The notes beneath the pieces were generated by a model that saw only the letters and a list, made by a program, of their open reading frames with translations, made no database searches and was not told the DNA's origin. Positions 36,474 through 45,798 of a DNA stretch of 64,000 nt are shown here, one piece after another (position 1 is the stretch's first letter; the number at the start of each line of letters is the position of its first letter). The stretch lies in NCBI RefSeq assembly GCF_023715615.1, contig NZ_JAMBOM010000002.1, positions 248,001-312,000 on the forward strand, in the 5' to 3' direction. A program made the position numbers and the translations under genes. The stretch comes from Sporosarcina aquimarina (lineage in GTDB: Bacteria; Bacillota; Bacilli; Bacillales_A; Planococcaceae).

Positions 36474-39260
36474 TTATGCTTCATGATCAGGATTCAGAAA
36501 TGACTCCAAGTCTGCTTCTGTTAAATACACATCCCTCGAACGGCTTCCGCGTTGTTCTGATATAAAGCCATGTGCTTCCATGCGATCCATAATTTTCGCA
36601 GCACGATTGTATCCAATACTAAAATGGCGCTGCATAAGTGATGTCGACGCACTCCCCTGCTCAATGATGAAGGTGCAGGCTTGCGTGAAAAGTGGATCGG
36701 TTTCTTCTTCCTCAACCACAGATGCGAGCAAATCTTCCTGACCAAATAAGTATTCAGGTGAGGCTTCACTTTTAACGTGATCAATAATGCATTCAATTTC
36801 ATCATCTGTTACAAACGTGCCCTGCAACCGGATTGGTGATGATTGTCCGTTTCCGATATACAACATATCTCCCCTACCGAGAAGTCGCTCTGCTCCGGCA
36901 CTGTCGATAATCGTACGTGAATCGATTTGAGAAGATACCGCAAATGCAATACGTGTTGGAATATTGGCTTTGATGATGCCAGTAATAACATCGACTGACG
37001 GACGCTGCGTTGCAATAATCAAGTGAATTCCACACGCACGCGCCTTTTGAGCAATCCGACTGATCGAAACTTCAACATCATTCGGTGCAACCATCATCAA
37101 ATCTGCAAGTTCATCGATGACAATAAGTAAATACGGCATTTTTTGTGCAAATTGACGATTCGCTTCTGCCATTTGGTTATATCTTTCAATATTACGGGCA
37201 CCCGCATGCGCAAATAGCTCATAGCGTCGTTCCATTTCGTCGACTGCCCATTTTAAAGCGGCTGTCGCAGCTTTTACATCCGTAATAACAGGGCTAATAA
37301 GATGTGGTATTCCATTGAATGGAGCTAATTCCACCATTTTAGGGTCAATCAACATCATTTTAAGCTCTGTCGGAGAAGCTTTGTATAATAGACTGACGAG
37401 AATCGAGTTGATGCATACGGATTTCCCTGAGCCCGTTGCACCTGCAATCATTCCATGCGGCATTTTCCGCAAATCAATTGTTACTGGTTCCCCTGTCAAA
37501 CTTAATCCTAGTACGGCTTCGAGTGGTGAATCAGAACTGCTGAACTTGTCAGTATCAATGACTTCTGAAATACGCACAGGACGTGTTGTCCGATTCGGTA
37601 TTTCAATCCCAATCGAGCTGGTACCAGGGATGGGTGCTTGAATACGAATATCTTCTGCGGCAAGAGCTAGTTTCAGGTCATCTGTTAAATTACGAACTTT
37701 GCTTACTTTAGTTCCAAATCCAACCGTCAACTCAAAACGAGTAACAGTAGGACCTTGCACCGCTTCTAATATATCTGCTTCTACGGCAAAATGAGACAGC
37801 GCTTCGACGAGCTTCTCAGATTGTGAAGTTAGCCATTCCGTATCTTCTTGCTGCTCTTCAGCTGGTAACAAATCTTCAATTGAAGGAAAAACATAATGAG
37901 GAAGTACTTGTTGCTCATCCTCCGGTTCTTCCAATATTGTTGCTTTACTCGACAGGGGCGCTGGTTGAACCGTTTCAACTTGTTGACTACTCTGCGTCAT
38001 TCCTGGCTGATTCTGAGTTTCGGGCTTTGTTGGTTGAAACTCCTCATTAACGACAGGCAGTTGCTCGTTTTTCATAGTCATTGGGGCGGGCTCTTTGAAT
38101 GTCGGAGCATTCGAAACAGCAAGTGAACGTAACTGCTGTTTTTCTTTATCCGTTTTCAGCATGACGACATTAAAAGGAACAATCTTTTCATGATTGCTTT
38201 TATCTTGGTGTGGGGATGTAGTGGATTCCTCAACAAATGGAACACTACTGTCCTCTTCCTCATTCATTTCTTCAGAACCTTCTACTGCAGGCTCTGCTGG
38301 TTCAGTTAGATCATCTTCTATGGTTTCTACTTCAGGTTCCTCAAATAATGCAGTTACTGGCTCATTCTGGACTAAACTCTCTTGATGAGGTTCTTCAGGT
38401 TCAGGCTCTAAAACTGCTATTTGTACACGCTCTTCAACTGTCTCCTCTTCAATTTTTTCAATCGGATAGGTTTCAGTACTTATCTGATCAGTAGTTGTAG
38501 TCAGCGGTATACTTTCTTCCAGCTTAACTAACTCTGATTCTGATTGTTTTGATTCAGTTAACGAAGGTTCATGTAACTCTTGCATTACTTCGTCAACTTC
38601 TTTTTCATTCTCTGTGTACGGATTGGTTTTCTTAGCACCAATAAAAGGTGCCCCAATTTTTCTACCAGAAGGTAACACTTCTTTTGGTAAGAAGAGATTT
38701 GATGGTCGATTCGTTTTAGTGCTTGGTTCACTACCAATTTTAGAAGTAATCTCATGTTCAATTTTCACATTTCGTTTAGGTTGTGAAAATCCATACACAG
38801 GTGAAGGCACTTCTGTTGGTGTAAATGGTTTGTTCGTTCGTTGTTTCACGATTTCTGTTTTACGCTCAACAGGGTTTTTGAATTTAGGTGTTATGGTTCT
38901 AGTAGTCTCTGTATACTCTTTATTCTCTTTATATTTCGTTCTATTGCCTGCTCTATGAATTTCTCCTATAGGGGGTTCCGTTGGCCATCTGTTATTTTTG
39001 TATAACGGTATCGATTCAGATGGTGCCTCTTTTTCTTCTAAAGGTGCTATTGGTTGTTTTATTTGTACAGGTTCATCGGGATCTTCATCCCATCCATAAA
39101 TTTCAGCATCAGTAATCATTGGAAATCTAAACGCCGGCCGCTGCGGCGAGGGTGTTTCTTGCGGTTGTTCTTGCTCTGGTAATTCTGTGTTCAAGTCTTC
39201 AAATGTCTCATCAGATTGCGAGCCGAAAAAGCGACCCATAGTTTTTTTAATCCAACTCAC
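36474..39260 (-). CDS. sftA: DNA translocase SftA (soluble FtsK/SpoIIIE family)
   Basis: A 928-residue ATP-driven motor that clears chromosomal DNA from the closing septum. There is no membrane domain; the first 440 residues are acidic and low-complexity, typical of SftA (YtpT). The motor has Walker A GATGSGKSVCINSIL near residue 604 and Walker B LLIVIDELADL near 700, then ATQRPSVDVITG. A C-terminal gamma winged-helix domain (RAAKIMDRMEAHGFIS) reads the orienting DNA motif. The start is GTG 39258-39260, giving MSWIKKTMGRFF like the B. subtilis start, though the ribosome-binding site is weak. Confidence 0.94.
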   Translation of the reverse strand: MSWIKKTMGRFFGSQSDETFEDLNTELPEQEQPQETPSPQRPAFRFPMITDAEIYGWDEDPDEPVQIKQPIAPLEEKEAPSESIPLYKNNRWPTEPPIGEIHRAGNRTKYKENKEYTETTRTITPKFKNPVERKTEIVKQRTNKPFTPTEVPSPVYGFSQPKRNVKIEHEITSKIGSEPSTKTNRPSNLFLPKEVLPSGRKIGAPFIGAKKTNPYTENEKEVDEVMQELHEPSLTESKQSESELVKLEESIPLTTTTDQISTETYPIEKIEEETVEERVQIAVLEPEPEEPHQESLVQNEPVTALFEEPEVETIEDDLTEPAEPAVEGSEEMNEEEDSSVPFVEESTTSPHQDKSNHEKIVPFNVVMLKTDKEKQQLRSLAVSNAPTFKEPAPMTMKNEQLPVVNEEFQPTKPETQNQPGMTQSSQQVETVQPAPLSSKATILEEPEDEQQVLPHYVFPSIEDLLPAEEQQEDTEWLTSQSEKLVEALSHFAVEADILEAVQGPTVTRFELTVGFGTKVSKVRNLTDDLKLALAAEDIRIQAPIPGTSSIGIEIPNRTTRPVRISEVIDTDKFSSSDSPLEAVLGLSLTGEPVTIDLRKMPHGMIAGATGSGKSVCINSILVSLLYKASPTELKMMLIDPKMVELAPFNGIPHLISPVITDVKAATAALKWAVDEMERRYELFAHAGARNIERYNQMAEANRQFAQKMPYLLIVIDELADLMMVAPNDVEVSISRIAQKARACGIHLIIATQRPSVDVITGIIKANIPTRIAFAVSSQIDSRTIIDSAGAERLLGRGDMLYIGNGQSSPIRLQGTFVTDDEIECIIDHVKSEASPEYLFGQEDLLASVVEEEETDPLFTQACTFIIEQGSASTSLMQRHFSIGYNRAAKIMDRMEAHGFISEQRGSRSRDVYLTEADLESFLNPDHEA

Positions 39261-39415
39261 TCTATCACTCTTTTCATTTCAATCAACTTATTTTAACAGA
39301 AAAACAAGGATAAAATCAAATAGTCATGTGCTAAGAAGAAAAGGAAAGAGTTTCATAGGTCCCTTCAACTATATTTTTTTAATAAAAATAACACACAGAT
39401 TCATGTATTTTTCAT

Positions 39416-39448
39416 CAAAAAAACAGAGAACTCAACTAGGTCCTCTGT
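39416..39448 (-). terminator. Terminator of ytpR
   Basis: A 9-bp stem with one G-U pair (39423-39431 with 39440-39448), then a seven-T run on the minus strand. It lies 15 nt past the ytpR stop. Confidence 0.7.
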
Positions 39449-39462
39449 CCATACTTCTATTT

Positions 39463-40068
39463 TCAGTTTGTAAACGCACTTCCAACTTCTGCATCTGCAG
39501 CTAAAACAAGAATACCTTTTTCAGATGGCGCATTCGGTAACGCTAATTCTTTTGCAGAACAAATCATTCCTGAAGACGGAACTCCACGTAGTTCTGCATC
39601 GCGAATGATCATACCAGACGGCATCACAGCGCCTACTTTTGCAACTACTACTTTTTGGTCACTTTCGACATTCGGTGCTCCACAAACGATCTGTAACGTT
39701 TCGTCTCCAACGTTCACCGTACAGATATTGAGCTTGTCCGCATTGGGGTGCTTCTCTTTTGAAACAACATGCCCTACAACGAATTTCGGACTGAAATCTA
39801 CTTTCAGCTCAAGTGAGACACTGTTCTTATCAAGTGCTTCTTGAATCTTCGCAACGAGTTCCGGTGTCAATTCAATAGAACCATCTGCATGCTCACCGAC
39901 GTATTGAGTTGCGTGAAATACGTTGAATGCTACTGGACTGCCGTCTTTCAATGATTTAATAAGTGTAATATCACCATTTGATTCAATTGTTGTTTGCTCA
40001 GGACGCTCAGTTGTTAGTTGTACCATCAATACATCACCGACGCCATGTTGGTTAATAAAAACGTTCAT
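39463..40068 (-). CDS. ytpR: YtpR-like tRNA-binding-domain protein
   Basis: A 201-residue protein. The C-terminal half (about 90-195) is an EMAP/Trbp111-type OB fold as in the N-terminus of PheT: FVVGHVVSKEKHPNADKLNICTV, QIVCGAPNV, SSGMICSAKEL. The N-terminal half is a small separate domain. It is thought to bind tRNA or tRNA-like structures; the cellular role is not established. Its ATG overlaps the ytpQ stop (ATGA), so the two are coupled. Confidence 0.88.
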   Translation of the reverse strand: MNVFINQHGVGDVLMVQLTTERPEQTTIESNGDITLIKSLKDGSPVAFNVFHATQYVGEHADGSIELTPELVAKIQEALDKNSVSLELKVDFSPKFVVGHVVSKEKHPNADKLNICTVNVGDETLQIVCGAPNVESDQKVVVAKVGAVMPSGMIIRDAELRGVPSSGMICSAKELALPNAPSEKGILVLAADAEVGSAFTN

Positions 40069-40883
40069 TTCTTGTTCTCTCCCTTTTCTGCAACACGATT
40101 TTTAGCCATGATAAAAATAGGTTCCAATTCCCCATCGTTATAGAGGAACGACAAAGACGTAATTGGTACTGTCCCCACAGTGAAGAAGTGCATAGTCATT
40201 TGAGCCAGAACATCATATCCTGTGTCGTTTTGGATATCTCCGATGATCAATACATCTTGGTGAGGCACAGAGACCGTCATATGACCGTCAATGCGGGAAG
40301 CCATCTCCTTCAAAAATACAGCATTTAAAATACGGCTTGCATCATATCCATCATTTATGTTGAGGAAATAATACTTATTTCCCGCTACTTCATCTACTTT
40401 AACATCTGTAGGCAGTTTTCGGGCATTAAATAATGCAGCTTCTGTAATTTCTTTCTCGGTCTTGCCAAGAGAAGACAGCATGCTTTCGTCAATCAAACGG
40501 TAAGTTTTGCCTTGGTCCAACGCATAGTAGATTGCTGTTTCTGCAGTATGAGGTTTCACAAGGAATGGACTACCCGCTTTCGATTCTTTCGGGAATGACG
40601 TAGAACGAATCACTGGAAGAATGATGGCATTCTCATTGAATCCTTGCTGCTGTTCAGCCTCCATCGCATGAAATGTCTCTTGAATGGTGTAGACGACTTC
40701 TTCAATCGCCGCATTTGCTCTTAGTTCATATTTTGCAAGTATTTCAGGTAGGGAAATCTCCATCCCCCTATGTAGCCCTGTATGATCGAGACGAACCCGG
40801 TCCGCTTTTTTATCAAACTTCCATTCAAAGTTTTGAGAAGAAAGGCGTTTTTTCAGTTCGTCCACTAGTTGTTCTGATTTCAA
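40065..40883 (-). CDS. ytpQ: DUF1444 protein YtpQ
   Basis: A conserved Firmicute protein of unknown function, 272 residues with TTG 40883 as start; AGGAGAG is 9 nt upstream, whereas the GTG three codons earlier overlaps it. Recognisable segments include VLIIGDIQNDTGYDVLAQMT and MTMHFFTVGTVPITSLSFLYN. No catalytic motif is apparent. It lies between a lipoprotein gene (29 nt upstream) and ytpR (4-nt overlap), forming a three-gene operon. Confidence 0.85.
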   Translation of the reverse strand: MKSEQLVDELKKRLSSQNFEWKFDKKADRVRLDHTGLHRGMEISLPEILAKYELRANAAIEEVVYTIQETFHAMEAEQQQGFNENAIILPVIRSTSFPKESKAGSPFLVKPHTAETAIYYALDQGKTYRLIDESMLSSLGKTEKEITEAALFNARKLPTDVKVDEVAGNKYYFLNINDGYDASRILNAVFLKEMASRIDGHMTVSVPHQDVLIIGDIQNDTGYDVLAQMTMHFFTVGTVPITSLSFLYNDGELEPIFIMAKNRVAEKGENKK

Positions 40884-40912
40884 CGGTTTCACCTCTCCTA
40901 AATTTTACTGTT

Positions 40913-41431
40913 TTACGTAGCTATTTGTACAGAACGAGCAATTTCCATCATGCGCTCCATTGCTGCAATAAGATCTTCATTCCGCACAATAGCAGTCACT
41001 TGAACGGGACCAGACCCAGTCACGACTTCAACAGAAGAATCTCCATGAGCACTAATTGCTGCAAACCCGAAGACCCCAGCATCTGAAAAAGTTTGCTGCT
41101 TGATGTATTTTTTACTTGAATCTGTCATTACTAACTCATAATACATCCGGGAATCTTGTTTTGCATTTGGATCAAACTGCGCTGTATAAGTTTGATTGCC
41201 TTTTGAAATGACAAAGGTGCGCTCGGCTTTCATCACATCAGCTGTCCAACCAACAGGATTATAAAATTCGACTCCATCTATAGCTTCCGTAGGTTGTTTA
41301 CGGTTCATTTCAAAAGCATCTCGTGCAGATTGCATTGCATCATCTGTTCGTTCTTCAACAGATCGACCACATCCTGTTAGGACAATCACTAACAGTGCCA
41401 CTGTTAAGAAGTAGGTGTATTTCCTGATCAC
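40913..41431 (-). CDS. Putative lipoprotein of unknown function
   Basis: 172 residues from GTG 41431, with GGAGG 7 nt upstream. The N-terminus MIRKYTYFLTVALLVIVLTGCG is a lipoprotein signal with lipobox LTGC, so the mature protein should be anchored outside the membrane at Cys21. The mature part has alternating beta-strand-like segments (DGVEFYNPVGWTADVMKAER, QTYTAQFDPNAKQDS) and no motif I recognise. It heads the operon with ytpQ and ytpR, where B. subtilis has the thioredoxin-like ytpP; the sequence has no CxxC. Confidence 0.75.
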   Translation of the reverse strand: MIRKYTYFLTVALLVIVLTGCGRSVEERTDDAMQSARDAFEMNRKQPTEAIDGVEFYNPVGWTADVMKAERTFVISKGNQTYTAQFDPNAKQDSRMYYELVMTDSSKKYIKQQTFSDAGVFGFAAISAHGDSSVEVVTGSGPVQVTAIVRNEDLIAAMERMMEIARSVQIAT

Positions 41432-41531
41432 GCCTTCGCCTCCGTTTCCGTACAATATATTTAGTTTAGCTGTCAGCACTTATCCGTGCAACCATCAGAA
41501 CCGCAGTACATCAGATCACAGCTTTACAGAT

Positions 41532-41571
41532 AAAAAAACAGCCGACTCAGATTGAGATCTGTGATCGACTG
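41532..41571 (-). terminator. Terminator of ytoP
   Basis: An imperfect stem (CAGTCGA...CAGAT with ATCTG...TCGGCTG, about 41539-41571) precedes seven Ts on the minus strand. It lies 25 nt past the ytoP stop. Confidence 0.65.
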
Positions 41572-41595
41572 CTTGTATGTCAACGGATATTGAAC

Positions 41596-42669
41596 TTAAA
41601 CGTTTTGCTTAATTGTTTCAAGAGTTGTTTTGTCACATGTCGTCACTAATTTCACAAGAAGTTCCTTTGCAGCCGCATAGTCATCCGTATGAATAATTGA
41701 TGAGGATGTGTGAATGTAACGGGAACAGATTCCTATTATAGCACTCGGGACACCATCATTTGCAATATGGACTTTACCCGCGTCCGTTCCACCTTGGGAA
41801 ACAAAATACTGATAAGGGATATTATGCGTTTCCGCTGTATCAAGGATGAATTCACGAAGCCCACGGTGAGTGATCATCGTTCTATCCAAAATACGAAGTA
41901 GTGTTCCTTTCCCTAGCTGACCGAATTCTGTCTTGCTGCCAGACATATCATTTGCAGGACTTGCGTCAAGTCCGAAAAACAGATCAGGGTTAATCATATT
42001 TGCAGCAGTTTGAGCACCGCGAAGCCCGACTTCTTCCATTACAGTCGCTCCTGAGAAAAGCTGGTTTGGAAGGTCTACGTCTTTTACTTCTTTTAATAAC
42101 TCTAGTGCAAGGCCACAACCATATCGGTTATCCCATGCTTTCGCCATAATCTTTTTTTCGTTTGCCATAGGAGTGAAAGGGCAAACTGGCAATGCCTGTT
42201 GACCAGGACGAATTCCGATACGCTTAGCATCTTCCAAATCGTCCGCACCGATGTCAATGAGCATATTTTTCACGTCCATTGGTTTTGCACGTTGTTCGTC
42301 TGTCAAAAGATGTGGAGGTATGGATCCGATAACGCCTGGAATTACACCTTTGTCTGTAATAATTTCTACACGCTGTGCGAGCATTACTTGGTTCCACCAG
42401 CCGCCAAGTGTTTGGAAACGGAGCATTCCATTTTCCGTAATTCCTGAAATCATGAAGCCAACTTCATCCATATGTCCTGCTACCATTATTTTAGGGCTAT
42501 TCTCAGGTCCTTTACGAACCCCAAAGATGCCTCCCAAGTTATCTTGAATCATTTCATCTGAATACTTTTCAAGTTCGCCCCGTAAATAGTTTCGTACGGC
42601 ATGCTCATTTCCGGGTGCACCTGGTAATTCTGTTAGCGTTTTAAACATAGCAAGAGTTTCGTTATTCAT
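41596..42669 (-). CDS. ytoP: M42-family glutamyl/leucyl aminopeptidase (YtoP)
   Basis: A dinuclear-metal aminopeptidase of 357 residues that likely forms a dodecameric TET particle and trims peptides. Metal and catalytic motifs are visible: [10 protein letters not shown] (His-x-Asp), AWDNRYGC (Asp ligand), [11 protein letters not shown] (catalytic Glu pair), GLDASPAND and the late His in [12 protein letters not shown] 42669 follows GGAGGTAATCC. It is divergent from ytzB over about 170 bp. Confidence 0.93.
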   Translation of the reverse strand: MNNETLAMFKTLTELPGAPGNEHAVRNYLRGELEKYSDEMIQDNLGGIFGVRKGPENSPKIMVAGHMDEVGFMISGITENGMLRFQTLGGWWNQVMLAQRVEIITDKGVIPGVIGSIPPHLLTDEQRAKPMDVKNMLIDIGADDLEDAKRIGIRPGQQALPVCPFTPMANEKKIMAKAWDNRYGCGLALELLKEVKDVDLPNQLFSGATVMEEVGLRGAQTAANMINPDLFFGLDASPANDMSGSKTEFGQLGKGTLLRILDRTMITHRGLREFILDTAETHNIPYQYFVSQGGTDAGKVHIANDGVPSAIIGICSRYIHTSSSIIHTDDYAAAKELLVKLVTTCDKTTLETIKQNV

Positions 42670-42842
42670 AAAAGGATTACCTCCACTTTAAATTATGTAC
42701 TCTACGTATTGTAGAACAATTCAGTCGAAATTACCAATTGTATAGTTCGCTACCCGAAAGAATAGAATGAGTAGTCTCGCTTATTCAAATTGATAATGGT
42801 ATGATACACTTATTAAAATGACTAGTAAGGGGTGCTGTCCGT

Positions 42843-43157
42843 ATGAAATTCAAAGAATTTGCAGCCGGCGTTCTGGCCGGTGCAGCTGCAGGATTAGTCG
42901 TCAAAGAAGCCGTAGACCGCGCAAACTCTGCTGTTCCCGCAGAGCAAGTACTAAAGACTGTAAAAGATGCATTTAAAAAAGAAGGTCCCATTGATGGTTC
43001 ATGGATTGTGATGAAAACTGAACCGTTCACGAATAACGTAATTTCCATGAACGTTTACAGGGGCGGAGTTTCCCGCATTAAAAATGGCATCTTGGAACAA
43101 TATGAATTTGCAGCAGACGCTAAAACAGGTACTGTTGTCGAGCTCGTTAAAAATTAA
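42843..43157 (+). CDS. ytzB: PepSY-type small protein (YtzB-like)
   Basis: A 104-residue protein. The N-terminus FAAGVLAGAAAGLVVKEAV is a short hydrophobic, glycine-zipper-like helix, probably an anchor. The rest (GSWIVMKTEPFTNNVISMNVY ... YEFAADAKTGTVVELVKN) ends in the strand pattern of PepSY domains, which often inhibit or bind peptidases. Lying beside the ytoP peptidase gene is suggestive only. ATG 42843 has AAGGGGTG about 8 nt upstream. Confidence 0.75.
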   Translation: MKFKEFAAGVLAGAAAGLVVKEAVDRANSAVPAEQVLKTVKDAFKKEGPIDGSWIVMKTEPFTNNVISMNVYRGGVSRIKNGILEQYEFAADAKTGTVVELVKN

Positions 43158-43178
43158 TCATTTATTTCTCTAAAAGAC

Positions 43179-43209
43179 AAAAGCAGAAGCCTCATTGGCT
43201 TCTGCTTTT
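43179..43209. terminator. Bidirectional terminator between ytzB and ytnP
   Basis: AAAAGCAGAAGCC pairs with GGCTTCTGCTTTT around a 5-nt loop; both convergent genes end within 25 nt. Confidence 0.87.
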
Positions 43210-43218
43210 TATTTCCAA

Positions 43219-44064
43219 TTAACGAGTTCTTTCAACTGATTCAATGACGTTTTTACCCGTCTCGTCGAAACGGACGATACGGTAAACGGCGTCATGGTAG
43301 AAGAAGAAACGATGGCCTTCTTGTCGTGCTTCTTTCATGAGCTTTTCTTTTGCGAAGATGGAGTCCATAGGGTAGTCATCAAAAGCTAGTACCCATAGGG
43401 GGTTGCTGTGTGCATGCGTTGGCATGATGTCCGCCATATGGATCATTGTCTCTCCGTTTTGCTCAAGACGGATAATGCTGTGCCCATCGCTGTGCCCACC
43501 TGTATGAACCATCGTGACTCCTTGCAGAGGTGAAAACTCTTTATCAAATGGCTTCACTTGGTCTTGTATCGGCTCCCAATTTTCTTTGAAATACGTATTT
43601 CTTGAGCGGATGTTCGGATTACGCATTTCATCCCATTCAATTTGGGAAACATAGATATCAGCATTCGGAAAAACAGAAACAAGATTGTCTCCTTGCCATT
43701 CTGTTAGGCCAGCCGCATGATCGTTATGCAAATGCGTCATGAGTACCATGTCGACGTCTTCGACAGTTAAGTTAAGCTCTGAAAGACTCTCTGCAACTCG
43801 CGTTTCCGCACGGATTCCCAAGTTACGTTTTTTCTTTTCATCCAACTTCCCTTTGCCAATGCCAGAATCGATCAGCATATTCTTCCCCTGAAACTGAAGT
43901 AAGATAGGATCCGTTCGCAATTCAATCAAGTTGTTCTCATCAGGTGCATACTTTTTAGCCCACATTGCTTTCGGTACAACGCCAAACATCGTTCCCCCAT
44001 CTAGATAGTTGACACCGCCGTCCAGCCAAGTAAGTTTCATCTCGTGAAAGTTGTATGTATCCAT
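43219..44064 (-). CDS. ytnP: MBL-fold hydrolase, YtnP-like quorum-quenching lactonase
   Basis: A metallo-beta-lactamase-fold hydrolase of 281 residues. The metal motif is HLHNDHAAGL, with further ligands in HTGGHSDGHS and HMADIMPTHAH. In B. subtilis YtnP is reported to degrade acyl-homoserine-lactone-like signals and to inhibit Streptomyces signalling; the substrate here is inferred. ATG 44064 follows AAAGGGGATG. It is last in a probable operon dat - unknown gene - trmB - ytnP with gaps of 23-32 nt. Confidence 0.88.
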   Translation of the reverse strand: MDTYNFHEMKLTWLDGGVNYLDGGTMFGVVPKAMWAKKYAPDENNLIELRTDPILLQFQGKNMLIDSGIGKGKLDEKKKRNLGIRAETRVAESLSELNLTVEDVDMVLMTHLHNDHAAGLTEWQGDNLVSVFPNADIYVSQIEWDEMRNPNIRSRNTYFKENWEPIQDQVKPFDKEFSPLQGVTMVHTGGHSDGHSIIRLEQNGETMIHMADIMPTHAHSNPLWVLAFDDYPMDSIFAKEKLMKEARQEGHRFFFYHDAVYRIVRFDETGKNVIESVERTR

Positions 44065-44087
44065 TCAAACATCCCCTTTTGGTTGAA

Positions 44088-44738
44088 TTATGCTTTGCTC
44101 ATGAACCTTGCTTCTAACCGATAGATTGGTTGTCCTTTAGCTGAAAACTTCTCTTCATACTCTGTCATGACATTATCTTCAGGCATTTCAGCATGAAGGT
44201 CCAGTGATACATCCAACAAACGCATTCCGTATTCAGACATCGCGACGAGTGAGTACTCGAATAATCCGCGGTTGTCGGTTTTGAAATGGATTTCTCCATC
44301 ATTCGGCAAGACCGATTGATATAAACTTAGAAACGTGCCATGAGTAAGACGTCGCTTAGCATGTTTCGTTTTCGGCCATGGATCAGAGAAGTTCAAATAC
44401 ACTCGGGAGACTTCTCCTTTTTCAAAAATATCGGTAAGCTCTTTCCCATTGGCGCGAAGCAATCTCAGATTTGCTGGAACTCCTGAATCTACCACTTTTT
44501 CAACTGCAGATACAATAATGCTATCAAAATGTTCGATTCCAATATAGTTAATTTCCGGATTGGCTAGGGCCATGCCCACAACAAACTGACCTTTCCCAGT
44601 ACCTACTTCTACATGGACAGGGTTATCATTTCCGAAAATAGTGGACCACTTCCCACTTTTCGTTTCTGGTTCCTTTATAACAATTCCCGCATGCTCATCT
44701 AAATAATCTTTCGCCCAAGGTTTATGACGTAATCTCAT
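44088..44738 (-). CDS. trmB: tRNA (guanine-N7)-methyltransferase
   Basis: Makes m7G46 in tRNA using SAM; 216 residues. The SAM loop is [15 protein letters not shown], and the signature [20 protein letters not shown] with DPWPK is diagnostic. [14 protein letters not shown] is also conserved. ATG 44738; the ribosome-binding site (AGAGAG) is weak, possibly because of coupling to the gene 32 nt upstream. Confidence 0.95.
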   Translation of the reverse strand: MRLRHKPWAKDYLDEHAGIVIKEPETKSGKWSTIFGNDNPVHVEVGTGKGQFVVGMALANPEINYIGIEHFDSIIVSAVEKVVDSGVPANLRLLRANGKELTDIFEKGEVSRVYLNFSDPWPKTKHAKRRLTHGTFLSLYQSVLPNDGEIHFKTDNRGLFEYSLVAMSEYGMRLLDVSLDLHAEMPEDNVMTEYEEKFSAKGQPIYRLEARFMSKA

Positions 44739-44770
44739 CGTTCAACAACTCTCTTCTAAATTATTCTTTT

Positions 44771-45772
44771 TTATTCCTGTTCGGTTTCTAATTGCTCTTC
44801 TGTCTCAAACAATCGGCTTGCTGCCGTAGTTTGACAAAGGTCGAGCAGGACCTGCGCAGCCCTAAACTGCATCGATTTCATCGGAATACTAGATTTCTTC
44901 TCTTTTTCTAACCATTTTGGATAATCTCTTCGGTCTATGATTTGTATGTCATGCGCAACTCCGGGAAAGTCAATGTAACTCTCTTTGGAGAGTAAGATTT
45001 TACGTATTGGAAAATCCACTTCTGCAGACGTAAATAGACTGGAAACTATTTTCCCCATCCGGTTTAAGCCAATTGTTGGATTGAGTAATTTGGATTCTTT
45101 TTCCCCCAGCTTTTTGGTCCAAAATCGTTCTCCACTCCCTACTAAAACGGACCCTTCCTCTGCTTGTAGAATTGTCATACAAATACATTCAACGGGTGTC
45201 ATGAGGACGACTTCCAATTCAACAGGTGCTTTTTTTATTTTCAAAACAGGATAATAAAACAGTAAATAGCTATCAGGCAGGCTCTCTAAAAAGTCATGAA
45301 GTAGATTGTCCCTCATAAATTTACCATCAATCCGAGATCGTTCTGTCAGCGTGGAACTCGCCCATTTTAACTGAAAGTGAAAAAGCTGGTCGATATACAA
45401 CTTACGTAACTGTTGGAGAGATCGTGGGTCTTGGATAATATTTGGGGTGAACTGTAACTCATCCACTTCTATCGCAGGCTCTGTATCAATAGAATCCATT
45501 TGTTCATCTTTTCGAAAAGGAAGGAAGCGAGATAACGAGGCAAAACGTTTTTTACCTACTTCCTCCTGCGAACCCATCTCATTTTCAGGTTTCTTTTCTA
45601 TTGTTTCCTCACCCGCAGCAATTTGCCAACTGGCTAAATCAACTCCATTGTCCCATTGCCGTTTCATCCGTTCCCATTGAGATCTTTTTAAGCGGATGAA
45701 CTGGTTCGTATAACGTGACAAATCGTGTTCATAACGCGATACGTAATCGAGCATTTTGACAAGCTGGGCCAT
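44771..45772 (-). CDS. Uncharacterised protein, possible degenerate NERD-like domain
   Basis: 333 residues from ATG 45772 (CAGGTG 9 nt upstream; a GTG four codons earlier is possible). The N-terminal third is basic and helical with a Glu/Lys-rich linker. The C-terminal part (about 170-300) has LEVVLMTPVECICMTIL, SGERFWTKKL, LLNPTIGLNRMGKIVSSLF and FPIRKILLSKESYIDF. This order of strand, W, NP..Q-like helix and strand recalls nuclease-related NERD domains, but the catalytic Glu/Lys pattern is not clear. It occupies the place of ytmP/ytzH in B. subtilis. Function unknown. Confidence 0.65.
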   Translation of the reverse strand: MAQLVKMLDYVSRYEHDLSRYTNQFIRLKRSQWERMKRQWDNGVDLASWQIAAGEETIEKKPENEMGSQEEVGKKRFASLSRFLPFRKDEQMDSIDTEPAIEVDELQFTPNIIQDPRSLQQLRKLYIDQLFHFQLKWASSTLTERSRIDGKFMRDNLLHDFLESLPDSYLLFYYPVLKIKKAPVELEVVLMTPVECICMTILQAEEGSVLVGSGERFWTKKLGEKESKLLNPTIGLNRMGKIVSSLFTSAEVDFPIRKILLSKESYIDFPGVAHDIQIIDRRDYPKWLEKEKKSSIPMKSMQFRAAQVLLDLCQTTAASRLFETEEQLETEQE

Positions 45773-45798
45773 CTTTCGACTCACCTGCGCTTTCTACA

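Noticed and set aside
36474..39260. SpoIIIE or FtsK proper
   Set aside because: There are no membrane spans at the N-terminus, and the position beside murC and ytpR is that of the soluble translocase SftA.
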